From Bin87 sp965220265 (GTDB lineage: Bacteria > Chloroflexota > Dehalococcoidia > Lucifugimonadales > UBA3495): a DNA stretch of 64,000 nt. Made by a program: the position numbers and the translations under genes. Of the stretch, positions 17,500-25,262 are shown one piece after another; position 1 is the first letter of the stretch; the number at the start of each line of letters is the position of its first letter. The notes under the pieces were generated by a model, which did not search any database, had not been told where the DNA came from, and was given only the letters and a program-made list of their open reading frames with translations. The stretch lies in contig CBDCPM010000003.1 in the NCBI GenBank assembly GCA_965220265.1, positions 1-64,000 of the forward strand, in the 5' to 3' direction.

Positions 17500-17660
17500 G
17501 CCTGGCTGTTTTCGCCGCCAACACCGCCTGGCTGGCGGTCTAGGTGATGGCGCATAACCTGGCTCGCTTGACGGCGCGCATCGGGCTGGGCGGGCAGGTG
17601 GTGACCACCAAGACCCTCCGGCGGCGGTTCTTCTCTATCGCCGGACGGCTCACCCATCTC
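17500..17660 (+). pseudogene. IS1380-family transposase, C-terminal fragment
   Basis: Reads AANTAWLAV, a stop, then MAHNLARLTARIGLGGQVVT and TKTLRRRFFSIAGRLT, matching the C-terminal part of the fuller IS1380 remnant at 29.6-30.6 kb (AHNLARWTTRIGLGEPVATT, KTLRRRFFSLAGRLT). Only about 50 residues remain. It abuts the truncated end of a TPR protein gene at about 17665. Confidence 0.75.
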
Positions 17661-17664
17661 GGGC

Positions 17665-18094
17665 TGGGGTGTCGGCGCAATCGTGTGGGCGTGCGAGCGA
17701 CGTCGCCAGAGTCCCGCATCGGTCGGGTCGATTTCAATCTCGAGGCCGTAGTCCGCCAGTGCTTGGTCGTGCCTGCCGGTGTACATGTACGCGGTACCTC
17801 TTGCCTCGTAGAGTGCGGCCACCTCGGGCTGGATGCGGATTGCTTCGTCGTAGGCCGCAATGGCGGCGAACCAGGCCGCGTCGAGCATATTGGTGTAGCC
17901 CTGGTCGTACGCGGCACTCGCTGCGGGGTTCGTCAGGCCGTCCGGCGGTTCTCGGTCGATGACTTGGACCTGCGCCGGTCGGGCGTCGGGATGTTGTCCT
18001 GCCTGCCGAGTGATTCGTCGCTCGGTGTTCCGGCGCCGCACGCTATGGCCAATAACAGCGTCAACATCACGCTGCCAAACTTGATTGCTCTCAC
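17665..18094 (-). pseudogene. TPR-repeat lipoprotein gene, frameshifted and truncated
   Basis: From GTG 18092-18094 the frame reads MRAIKFGSVMLTLLLAIACG, a lipoprotein signal with lipobox LAIAC. After about 35 residues the frame shifts, and the next frame continues with ASAAYDQGYTNMLDAAWFAA and YDEAIRIQPEVAALYEARGT, a tetratricopeptide repeat followed by a second (GRHDQALADYGLEIEIDPTD). The gene then ends abruptly in IS1380 sequence. TPR lipoproteins act as scaffolds at the cell envelope; this copy cannot make a complete product. Confidence 0.65.
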
Positions 18095-18504
18095 GGCTTT
18101 ATTGGACTTGGTCGTCTGTAAAGGGCGTCTGTAAAATGGTCCATCTGGGCGGCTGGTTCATCGGCTGGCGGCTGCCCTTGACGTTGACGCCCGGCTTGGC
18201 GAGACCGTCTGATACCTTCCCTACCTGTTGGTGACATTCTTCGGTATTGGTTACCTTTTAACCTTGCGCGGTCATACCGCGTCCACCGGAACGGCACTGA
18301 AAATTCCTCGACAGCATTTCTGATGTCTACCACATTACCGTACAATAGAAGGCGGCAATTTGTCGGTCCCAAGGCTGGCTAGTGCGATCCCCAACTTTGC
18401 CAAACTGTTGAAGAGACTTGCTGGCGTGGTGCTGGGCTTACGACTACTTGAAGTAGCAGTGGAACCTGCCCACTGCGGCAGGAATCATGAGGAGAGGTCA
18501 TCGG
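18095..18504. other. Intergenic region, no gene seen
   Basis: About 410 bases upstream of the next gene. No frame has coding character. The last bases hold the GGAGAGG ribosome binding site of the following gene; an AT-richer patch near 18300-18360 may carry its promoter. Confidence 0.4.
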
Positions 18505-19890
18505 ATGCCCGATTTAAAGAGTGGTCTTTTCGTCTCTGGCGTTCCGCTGGAGAAGCTCAATCCTCACTTCAAGTCATTGGTCGATGCCCCAACTGATCAT
18601 CCGGCCCGAAACATGTTGGACGTGGTCTACCAGGACTTTGACGACCCGGATGGCAATTTTTTGCAGCAGTTTCAAACTACGGGTTTTGATGCGCGGTTCT
18701 TTGAACTATATCTCTTCGCCTATTTCTCCAACTCTGGTTTTGACGTAGACAGAACCCATCCAAGCCCGGACTTCATCGTTACTCGCGATGGAGTCACAGT
18801 TTCAATCGAAGCAACTACTGTGAATGTCTCTCAAGGAAACCTGTTTGTCGGCCAGTCCTTGCCCTCCAAGCTCGACCCAAGTGAGTTAGCGCACTTCCAG
18901 AACGAAGAGGTTCCCATCCGGTTTGGTAGTCCTCTGTTTTCAAAACTACAGAATAAGTATTGGGAGCTGGAACATTGTAAGGGTCGGCCTTTCATCCTAG
19001 CCATTGAAGCGTTCTTCAATCAGGAGTCTTTGACCTTGGCAGATAGTAGCCTGACCCAGTATCTTTATGGTCTGCGGAAGTCAGCTGATTGGACACCCGA
19101 AGGAACCTTGTTAATCAACACCGATGTTGTTGAATCCCATACATATGGGGACAAGATGATCCCCTCGAATTTTTTTGAATATCCTGGCACCGAATATGTC
19201 AGCGCGGTAATGTTCACCAACAGTGGCACTCATGCGAAGTTCACGAGGATGGGGTATCAGGAGGGTTTCGGGGTCGAGCATTTTGATGTATCTAGGTCAG
19301 GGTATTGTCATAACCCGGATCCTGATGCCATGGATCCTACGTATTTCGAATACAGTCTCGCCGAACCTCCTTTGGTTGAGCCTTGGGGTCAAGGGCTAGT
19401 GGTTAACCATAATCCGAACGCCCTGTTCCCGCTGCCTATGGGCTATTTCCCTGAAGCTCTTGAAGGGTACATCGAAGATGGTGAATACAAAGCAGACGGT
19501 CCCTACTGGCACCCATTCTCATCTCGCACTCAAATACTACAGTTTGCCAACCCTCAGAACCGGCCTCCCAGAATTCCCAGAGTGTACGTCGGTGCCATTG
19601 CCAAGAGTGAATTTGAAGGTGTGTGTGGCTTCGTAGTCCACGACTCAAATCCTCTCTTGACGGAGGAGGGTTGGTTCATGGATGAGACAGAAAGCTTCTT
19701 GGGCGTGGTAGTTCAGGACAAGGCCGATCAAGACTGGGGCTACATTATCCTAGCGAGAGACGAACACTTCCAATTCCGCGCTATTGAAACGGCTTCTTCT
19801 AAGTCGTCGCGTCTCATAGCTCGGCGGGAATTGCAGTTCGCGGTTTCGAACCTGGTTGCAGGATCGCAACGGATTTTCCGGCAGGGCTAA
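18505..19890 (+). CDS. Hypothetical protein with PD-(D/E)XK-like signature
   Basis: A 461-residue soluble protein from ATG 18505, chosen over an ATG six codons earlier because GGAGAGG lies seven bases before it. Residues 66-104 follow the pattern of PD-(D/E)XK enzymes: an acidic helix FFELYLFAYF, then SPDFIVTRDGVTVSIEATT, that is PD...E-x-T with Thr where Lys is usual. The rest is mixed alpha/beta with no named domain. Base composition is markedly less GC-rich than the flanking genes, suggesting horizontal transfer. The neighbours in the next 2.5 kb also have nuclease-like signatures. Function is unknown; defence or DNA processing is inference. Confidence 0.65.
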   Translation: MPDLKSGLFVSGVPLEKLNPHFKSLVDAPTDHPARNMLDVVYQDFDDPDGNFLQQFQTTGFDARFFELYLFAYFSNSGFDVDRTHPSPDFIVTRDGVTVSIEATTVNVSQGNLFVGQSLPSKLDPSELAHFQNEEVPIRFGSPLFSKLQNKYWELEHCKGRPFILAIEAFFNQESLTLADSSLTQYLYGLRKSADWTPEGTLLINTDVVESHTYGDKMIPSNFFEYPGTEYVSAVMFTNSGTHAKFTRMGYQEGFGVEHFDVSRSGYCHNPDPDAMDPTYFEYSLAEPPLVEPWGQGLVVNHNPNALFPLPMGYFPEALEGYIEDGEYKADGPYWHPFSSRTQILQFANPQNRPPRIPRVYVGAIAKSEFEGVCGFVVHDSNPLLTEEGWFMDETESFLGVVVQDKADQDWGYIILARDEHFQFRAIETASSKSSRLIARRELQFAVSNLVAGSQRIFRQG

Positions 19891-19925
19891 ATTGAGTGGG
19901 GGTATCTAGCGCATGGATGCCATAC

Positions 19926-19959
19926 AAAACCGACGGCGCCGTCGGTCGGCGACGGTTTT
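19926..19959. terminator. Bidirectional terminator-like hairpin
   Basis: AAAACCG at 19926 pairs with CGGTTTT ending at 19959, enclosing a GC-rich palindromic core (CCGACGGCGCCGTCGG). The A-run on one side and T-run on the other give a terminator in both directions, fitting the convergent genes on either side. Confidence 0.65.
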
Positions 19960-20331
19960 ATTGTGCCAACAGGGATTGGTGACTCATCGTTCCGTCGGAT
20001 TGGGTCGTCGTCGGGCGAAGATGTCCACGAGTCTGTTGGGGCGGTTGCTTAGCCGCAACGGCCGGCTGTAAGCAATTCAATGGGTTGGGTACGACAGGCG
20101 ACGCGCCCCGGCCCGTGAGCTACTGCCTGCCTGTCTTTCGCAGATTACCCTATTTTCCGCGCTGGGGGCGCTGCGGCCTTTGGGGTAGGGAGGGCTGTGG
20201 GCCACGCCTTGGCTCGTGGGTCGTTGGTTGCGTGTTTCTTTTGCCGTTGGCCGGTGCCGGGCGGTCGGCAGCTTCGGTGTGGTCGTCGACGGTCACTCTG
20301 GTATTGGCTGGAACTTGATGTCGCGGACGAT
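19960..20331. other. Intergenic region, no gene seen
   Basis: About 370 bases between two convergent genes. Apart from the hairpin at its left end I see no RNA gene, repeat or credible frame. Confidence 0.4.
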
Positions 20332-21141
20332 CTACCTGTGGAATGATTCGAGGTAGGCGGTCACGCCTTGGTGGAGTAAAGTGTACCAGTGCATGAGTAG
20401 GTGTCCAAACGGGCTGTCCATACGCGGCAGACTGATGGATTCGGCTATCCTCATCGGCACTATGATGTTGCCGTGGTTTGTGTCCCGTTTGGTGGGGTGG
20501 AAGATGACCTTGTCTTGCAAGGAAACCAGCCAATCTGGGTACAGTGGTGTCTGGTTCTGGTAGTAGTCTTCCACCGTCGTTATTTTAGCCCGCAGTTCGC
20601 CTGTCAGTATGAACGCTCCAATGTCGCCTTTGGGGTCTACTGCTGGGTCAAACGACCCGTGTGAGACTCGGGAGTTTGTGGTGCCGTAGTGTCGGTAGAA
20701 GGCTCCGCGTCCCGTGGGCGCGCCGTGCATTGGTGCAATTTGAAAGGCTCTCATCAGTTTTTTGACTGACTCCGCTTTCTTCACGGCGTCGTCGAACTCG
20801 ACTTTGCCTAGCGTGCTCTTGATTTCGCCGACGGCGATCACGCCTTCGCAGGGGTAATACGTAGTCTCCGGGTTGTCGTTAATGGAGGATACTGGGCAGA
20901 TGTCTCTCTCGTAGATCACCACGTCCATCTGTCTGCTGGTCTGATGCTGGCTGTCGATGACGCATCCTGAGCCGATGGCTGCGCCGTAGGGGAGCAGGGT
21001 TTTCAGTGCCTTGCGCACGGAGCGTTCCATCGCGCTCCCCACCGGTCCTGGCGTCGTCGCTGTGCGAGCTCTATCGAAATCGCGCACGAGGTCACGGCCT
21101 ACCTGTTCGACGTAGCCGAAGGAGTCAAAACTCTCATCCAT
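20332..21141 (-). CDS. DUF6602-like putative nuclease
   Basis: A 269-residue protein. Residues 57-73 read GSGCVIDSQHQTSRQMD and lead into VVIYERD; residues 98-110 read CEGVIAVGEIKST. The Asp73 and Glu106-x-Lys108 arrangement is the PD-(D/E)XK core, and the whole block resembles DUF6602-type proteins of unknown function. An N-terminal helix (YVEQVGRDLVRDFDRAR) precedes it. It is the second gene of a minus-strand pair with the CoiA-like gene upstream (74-base gap). Activity on nucleic acid is inferred from the fold signature; the substrate is unknown. Confidence 0.65.
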   Translation of the reverse strand: MDESFDSFGYVEQVGRDLVRDFDRARTATTPGPVGSAMERSVRKALKTLLPYGAAIGSGCVIDSQHQTSRQMDVVIYERDICPVSSINDNPETTYYPCEGVIAVGEIKSTLGKVEFDDAVKKAESVKKLMRAFQIAPMHGAPTGRGAFYRHYGTTNSRVSHGSFDPAVDPKGDIGAFILTGELRAKITTVEDYYQNQTPLYPDWLVSLQDKVIFHPTKRDTNHGNIIVPMRIAESISLPRMDSPFGHLLMHWYTLLHQGVTAYLESFHR

Positions 21142-21215
21142 AGGGTTCTCACTTGGTCTAGGTGGTGTGAATTCCTGTAGCCTGGGAACTCAGTGCACGT
21201 CTGGCAGAAGCCGGA

Positions 21216-22313
21216 TCAGCGCACTCTCGCCGGGCTATTCGCTTCTTGTACGGTTATTGTGGTGAGCCAACCGGGAGGCGGGTTCTTAGCGTTTGGATTG
21301 AAACGGTTGGAGAAATCGGGGATGTGGCTGTTGGCCAGGTGCTCGGGCAGCGTGTACATCTGAATGGGGGTGATCCCGTTTTGGAACATGTACCAAGTGT
21401 CGGGGCATACGCCTTTGTTCGGTTCACCCGCATTGCACTCGTGCAGGAGGACAAGTTCGCAGCTTGGGCAATCCAGTTGTTCGGTGCAGTCTTCCGCGCT
21501 CACGTGTAGGTAGGCTTCTTCTTTGCTCCACTGGTGGTCTTTCGGACCCATTCCGAAAGCCTCGCGTTCGCAGGGCACGTTGTAGACGGTGTCCGCCGTT
21601 GGGTAGAAGCCGTTGGCGATATTGCCGGCCATCGTGACGTACAGATTGTCGTTCAGTTCCGCGGAGAACGGTGGTTCGTTGCCTTTTGGCAATGTGCTGA
21701 TATCAATGATGAACAGTGGCAGGCCGGAGTTCTGGGCGTTGTCGGTGGCGGCGTCGCTCAGGGTGGACCTGACGATCTCAATGATCCAGATAGGTTTTCC
21801 TTGGTGGTTGAAGCCAGCGATGTCAGCACGGGTCTTGCCGTCCGCGAGGCGGGCTTCGGTTTTTACTTCTGTCAGTTGCTTCAGCAGGTCGAAGTTGTGG
21901 TAGCCAAGTTGGAACTCCGGCATCATCTTGGGCCTGAAGTTGCTGGGCGGCGCGGACTTGTCGATGCAGTGCACGCCGTACTTCTCGTTGGGGCATCGGT
22001 AAAAGATCTGGCCATGGAAGTTTCTCCGTTCAGGAGGCATCTCGAGTGCCCTACGGATTGATTCGGCGATGTCCATTTTGAGGCTGTAGTGGGCTGGTCC
22101 CTCACCGTGGCACTGGCTGTTCGAAGTATGGGAGAAATGCTTCGTTTTTGGTGCACTGCGTGGCGAGCGTGCTTTAGCCAAGGTTCCTTGGCCGTCTTTG
22201 ACGATGAGGCGGTCACCGCAAGTAATGCAAGTGAGGCCTTTTTGTCCTCGTAGAACGTCGCCAAGGCCGACGATTCGGTCGTCGATTTGGGCGTATTGGA
22301 TGGTCGTGGTCAC
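21216..22313 (-). CDS. CoiA-like nuclease-family protein
   Basis: A 365-residue protein. The N-terminus carries a zinc-finger-like CITCG (Cys29, Cys32) and KHFSHTSNSQCHGEG, the HF-H arrangement typical of CoiA-like proteins, followed by AHYSLKMDIAESI. The core KTRADIAGFNHQGKPIWIIE has Asp164 and Glu179, with Val in place of the usual Lys two residues on, so it is a divergent PD-(D/E)XK site. More Cys pairs (LDCPSCE, HEC) occur in the C-terminal half. CoiA is a competence-associated protein, but such domains also appear in standalone genes of unknown role. It probably shares a transcript with the DUF6602-like gene. Confidence 0.6.
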   Translation of the reverse strand: MTTTIQYAQIDDRIVGLGDVLRGQKGLTCITCGDRLIVKDGQGTLAKARSPRSAPKTKHFSHTSNSQCHGEGPAHYSLKMDIAESIRRALEMPPERRNFHGQIFYRCPNEKYGVHCIDKSAPPSNFRPKMMPEFQLGYHNFDLLKQLTEVKTEARLADGKTRADIAGFNHQGKPIWIIEIVRSTLSDAATDNAQNSGLPLFIIDISTLPKGNEPPFSAELNDNLYVTMAGNIANGFYPTADTVYNVPCEREAFGMGPKDHQWSKEEAYLHVSAEDCTEQLDCPSCELVLLHECNAGEPNKGVCPDTWYMFQNGITPIQMYTLPEHLANSHIPDFSNRFNPNAKNPPPGWLTTITVQEANSPARVR

Positions 22314-22435
22314 TGTCGCGAACCTCGGTATTGATATGTTGGACGACTTTCAGGTAACGCTGAGTTGGATTTTCGCGCGGCTCTACGGTCGTTCAGGCCT
22401 GAGGTTTTCTGGTCCTAACCCTACTGGGGTGTTTA

Positions 22436-23405
22436 GAGCCTATCCTAAAAACAAGTGAAAATCCGCATAAGTAGCGAAGGGGAAGGAGCCAGAGTTGAAG
22501 CTAAACTAGGGGAATGACCAAAGCGAAAGAACCCAAGCCACCGCGACCGCCCCGCGCTGGCCCAGCCGCTCCGACCAACCTCACCACCGGCTCCTTTCAG
22601 GTATCCGACGAGTTGTGGGAAGTACTGTCCCCTTTGCTTCCCCAGCGGGTGAATACCCATCCCTTGGGCGGGGGACGGCCTCGGGTCCCGGACCGGACTT
22701 GCGCCAACGGTATCTTCTACGTGCTGCGCACCGGCTGCCAGTGGAAGGCGTTGGACGCTACGGGCATTTGTTCCGGCTCCACCGCCCATCTCGCTTCCAG
22801 GAATGGACCGCCGCCGGGGTGTTCCTGGAGCTATGGCGGGTGGGGCTGGAACGCTATGACGAAGTGAAGGGCTTGGACTGGAGTTGGCTGAGCATGGACG
22901 GGGCTATAACCAAATCCCCCCTGGGCGGGGGAAAAAACCGGCCCCAACCCTACGGACCGGGGTAAGAGCGGCGTCAAACGCAGCCTGTTGACCGAAGCCC
23001 AGGGCATTCCGGTGGGGCTGGCGGTGGCTGGGGCCAACCGCCACGACATAAAGCTGGTGCGGGCTACGGTGGACAACCTGTCAGTACCGCTCCCCGCGCC
23101 CAGCCCGGAGCATCCCCAGGGTCTGTGCCTGGATAAAGGCTACGATTTTGCTGAGGTGCGCCGGACCCTGGAGGAGTTCGGTTTTACGGCGCACATCCGC
23201 AGCCGAGGCGAAGAGGCCCAGGCCATCAAAAAGGAGGCCGGCTTCAAAGCCCGCCGCTGGGTGGTGGAATGCACTCACAGCTGGATGAACCGTTTTCGGC
23301 GCATTTTAGTCCGTTGGGACAAGTCTCCCGGAAACTATATCGCCTTTCTGCATTTCGCCTGTGCCCTCATCGCCCTCAGAGCCGCCGGGTTATTAGGATA
23401 GGCTC
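22436..23405 (+). mobile_element. IS5-family insertion sequence, degraded copy
   Basis: Ends are the inverted repeat GAGCCTATCCTAA at 22436 and TTAGGATAGGCTC ending at 23405, flanked by TTA on both sides, a 3-bp target duplication. Length is 970 bp. It carries a two-frame transposase. A near-twin of 971 bp lies at 30895-31865, and a fragment is at 4.9-5.15 kb. Confidence 0.92.
22514..23401 (+). pseudogene. IS5-family transposase, frameshifted
   Basis: The first frame begins at ATG 22514 (MTKAKEPKPPRPPRAGP) and has the IS5 N-terminal block DELWEVLSPLLPQR and NGIFYVLRTGCQWKAL. Compared with the copy at 31.3-31.8 kb it loses the frame near 22790. The catalytic half restarts at about 22980 with LLTEAQGIPVGLAVAGANRH and runs to RILVRWDKSPG. 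Between the halves is a GGGGGAAAAAACC run (A6 at 22932-22937), a slippery site where such IS normally shift frame by programme. The extra upstream shift makes this copy non-functional. Confidence 0.85.
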
Positions 23406-23531
23406 TTAGGCGTGTCAGAGGGCTTGAGAGCCCCAGGCTTGCGTGCGGGTTGGTAGCCACGATGCGGCTTTGACGGGCCTGCACGCGACGGGTCTCCAGA
23501 GCAGATAAATGTCGCGACATAGGTCGCGCGT

Positions 23532-24020
23532 CTATGGCTCCAGGGCGGGCAGGAACAACGGCAGCACTACCTCGAGATCGTCGACCGCAGGAACGAAAGT
23601 AACCTGAACCGGCATGTCGATGCTGATGTCCTCGGGGGCCACCTGGAGGATGTTGCTGCAAATCCTAAGGCCCTCCTGCTCCTCAAGCTCGATCACGCAC
23701 AGGTTGTAGGGCGTCTGTTCCTTCTCGTGGATTGCCGGGTGCACCGGATGCCGGACTATTACGTAGGAATAGACGAAGCCCCTGCCACTGACCCTGGTCC
23801 AGTTGTAGTCCAGCGACGAGCATTCGGGACACATGGGCGTTGGCAGGTGCCGGAACAACCCGCAATCCAAGCACCGCTGTATACGAAGCTCGCCGTTTCG
23901 TGAGCCCTCCCAGAAACCTCGCTCGTAGTCCGGCACCCGCTCCAGGTCGGGCAACGGTATGCCCTCCAGGGGCGCGGTCATGGGCCGGGACCTGACGGTG
24001 TGTTCTCCTTGCTGGGTCAT
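23532..24020 (-). CDS. Zn-ribbon/OB-fold (DUF35-type) acyl-CoA-associated protein
   Basis: A 162-residue protein with a rubredoxin-like zinc ribbon (RCLDCGLFRHLPTPMCPECS, four Cys) followed by an OB-fold part (SGRGFVYSYVIVRHPVHPA ... VQVTFVPA). Proteins of this family bind acyl-CoA and form complexes with thiolase-like partners. The start ATG 24018-24020 has GAGGAG about seven bases upstream. It follows the thiolase-like gene by 45 bases on the same strand, the usual pairing, and completes the CoA-transferase/thiolase operon. The partner and acyl substrate cannot be told from sequence. Confidence 0.85.
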   Translation of the reverse strand: MTQQGEHTVRSRPMTAPLEGIPLPDLERVPDYERGFWEGSRNGELRIQRCLDCGLFRHLPTPMCPECSSLDYNWTRVSGRGFVYSYVIVRHPVHPAIHEKEQTPYNLCVIELEEQEGLRICSNILQVAPEDISIDMPVQVTFVPAVDDLEVVLPLFLPALEP

Positions 24021-24065
24021 CGAAGCTCCTCGCTATCCCGAGACAATCCGGAGGCCATTCCGGCG

Positions 24066-25256
24066 CTATCCCCGGCGAATTATCACGGCGCCGCTCAGTT
24101 GGGCCACGCTGCTGCAGGACAGGACCCGGTTGATGGTCTTGTGGGGCGGCTGCGCGGTGGAAATGCCCCGGATCAGCCGCACCGCCTCCTGGACGTGGGT
24201 CAGGCCATGGATGTACGCCTCGGAGTGATTGCCGCCGTGGGTATTGGTGGGCAGCGACCCATCGAACCGGATGTTTCCGCCCCCTTCCACGAAGTCCTTC
24301 CCCTCGCCCCGGGGCACAAATCCGTAGGCTTCCAGGTTCAGCAGGCAGAAGGGCGTGAAGTGATCGTAGAACATCAGCGCGTCCATGTCCGTGGCATCCA
24401 GCCGGGCCCGCGCCCAAAGATCGCGTGCGGTGTTCTCCGACTCCGCCGTCGCCAGGTCGGGACGGTAGATGATGCCGTCGTTCCGGGGGCCGGAGCCCTG
24501 GGCAGCCGCCTCCACTAGAGTCAGCGTGCCGGAGTGGCGCAGTTCCCTGGCGCGCTCCGGGGTGGTCATCACCACAGCGGCGGCGCCGTCGTTTTCCTGG
24601 CAGAAGTCCAGGACGTGCAGCGGATCCACGACCATGCGGGAATTCTGGTGGTCGTCGATGGTGATGGGCTCCCTTCGCAGCGCGCGGGGATTCCGGGACG
24701 CGTGCTCCCGCAGGGTGACCGCGACCCAACCAAAGTGGCGGCTCGTGGCCCCGTAATGGTGCATGTAGCGCCGGACGAACATGCCGAAACGATGCGCCGG
24801 CGCCATGTTGCCCCAGGGAACGGCGAAGCTGTCCGCCCCGCCGGCGATTCGCTCCGGGCCTCTGGCCCGGCCCAGGCGCAACCCGGAACGCAGGTTGGCG
24901 GCCCGAAAGCACACCACATAGTTGCAATATCCGGCGGCGATGGCGGCGGCGGCATGCCCCACAACGGCGTTGCCCGCGCCCCCGCCATAGGAGACGGATT
25001 CCCAGTGACGCAGGTTCTTGATGCCCAACGACTGCACCAGCAGGGTCTCGTGGTTCGACTCCATGTCGTACCGGATCAGGCCGTCGATATCCTGCGGCGC
25101 GATGCCCGCGTCGTCGCAGGCTGCCTTGATCGCTTCCGAGGCAAGCTGCAACTCGCTGCGGCCCGAGTTCCACGAAAACTCCGTTTCGCCGATGCCGACG
25201 ATCGCGGCCTTGTCCCGAATCCCGTTGGTGTTGGCCGGGATGATGTTGGGCGCCAT
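24066..25256 (-). CDS. Thiolase-like acyl-CoA enzyme (lipid-transfer/SCP2-type)
   Basis: A 396-residue protein of the thiolase superfamily. It begins KAAIVGIGETEFSWNSGRSE, has GYCNYVVCFRAANLRSG near the position of the nucleophile segment, and ENDGAAAVVMTTPERARELR and NTHGGNHSEAYIHGLTHVQE with the conserved His in the C-terminal half. The pattern is that of the non-canonical thiolase-like (SCPx-type) branch that pairs with DUF35 proteins. It probably cleaves or condenses a beta-keto acyl-CoA as part of lipid, steroid or aromatic breakdown. It lies 6 bases downstream of the CoA-transferase gene and upstream of the DUF35 gene. Confidence 0.85.
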   Translation of the reverse strand: MAPNIIPANTNGIRDKAAIVGIGETEFSWNSGRSELQLASEAIKAACDDAGIAPQDIDGLIRYDMESNHETLLVQSLGIKNLRHWESVSYGGGAGNAVVGHAAAAIAAGYCNYVVCFRAANLRSGLRLGRARGPERIAGGADSFAVPWGNMAPAHRFGMFVRRYMHHYGATSRHFGWVAVTLREHASRNPRALRREPITIDDHQNSRMVVDPLHVLDFCQENDGAAAVVMTTPERARELRHSGTLTLVEAAAQGSGPRNDGIIYRPDLATAESENTARDLWARARLDATDMDALMFYDHFTPFCLLNLEAYGFVPRGEGKDFVEGGGNIRFDGSLPTNTHGGNHSEAYIHGLTHVQEAVRLIRGISTAQPPHKTINRVLSCSSVAQLSGAVIIRRG

Positions 25257-25262
25257 TGCCTG

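Noticed and set aside
19930..19950. GC palindrome as an operator
   Set aside because: Its flanking A and T runs and position between convergent gene ends fit a bidirectional terminator better.
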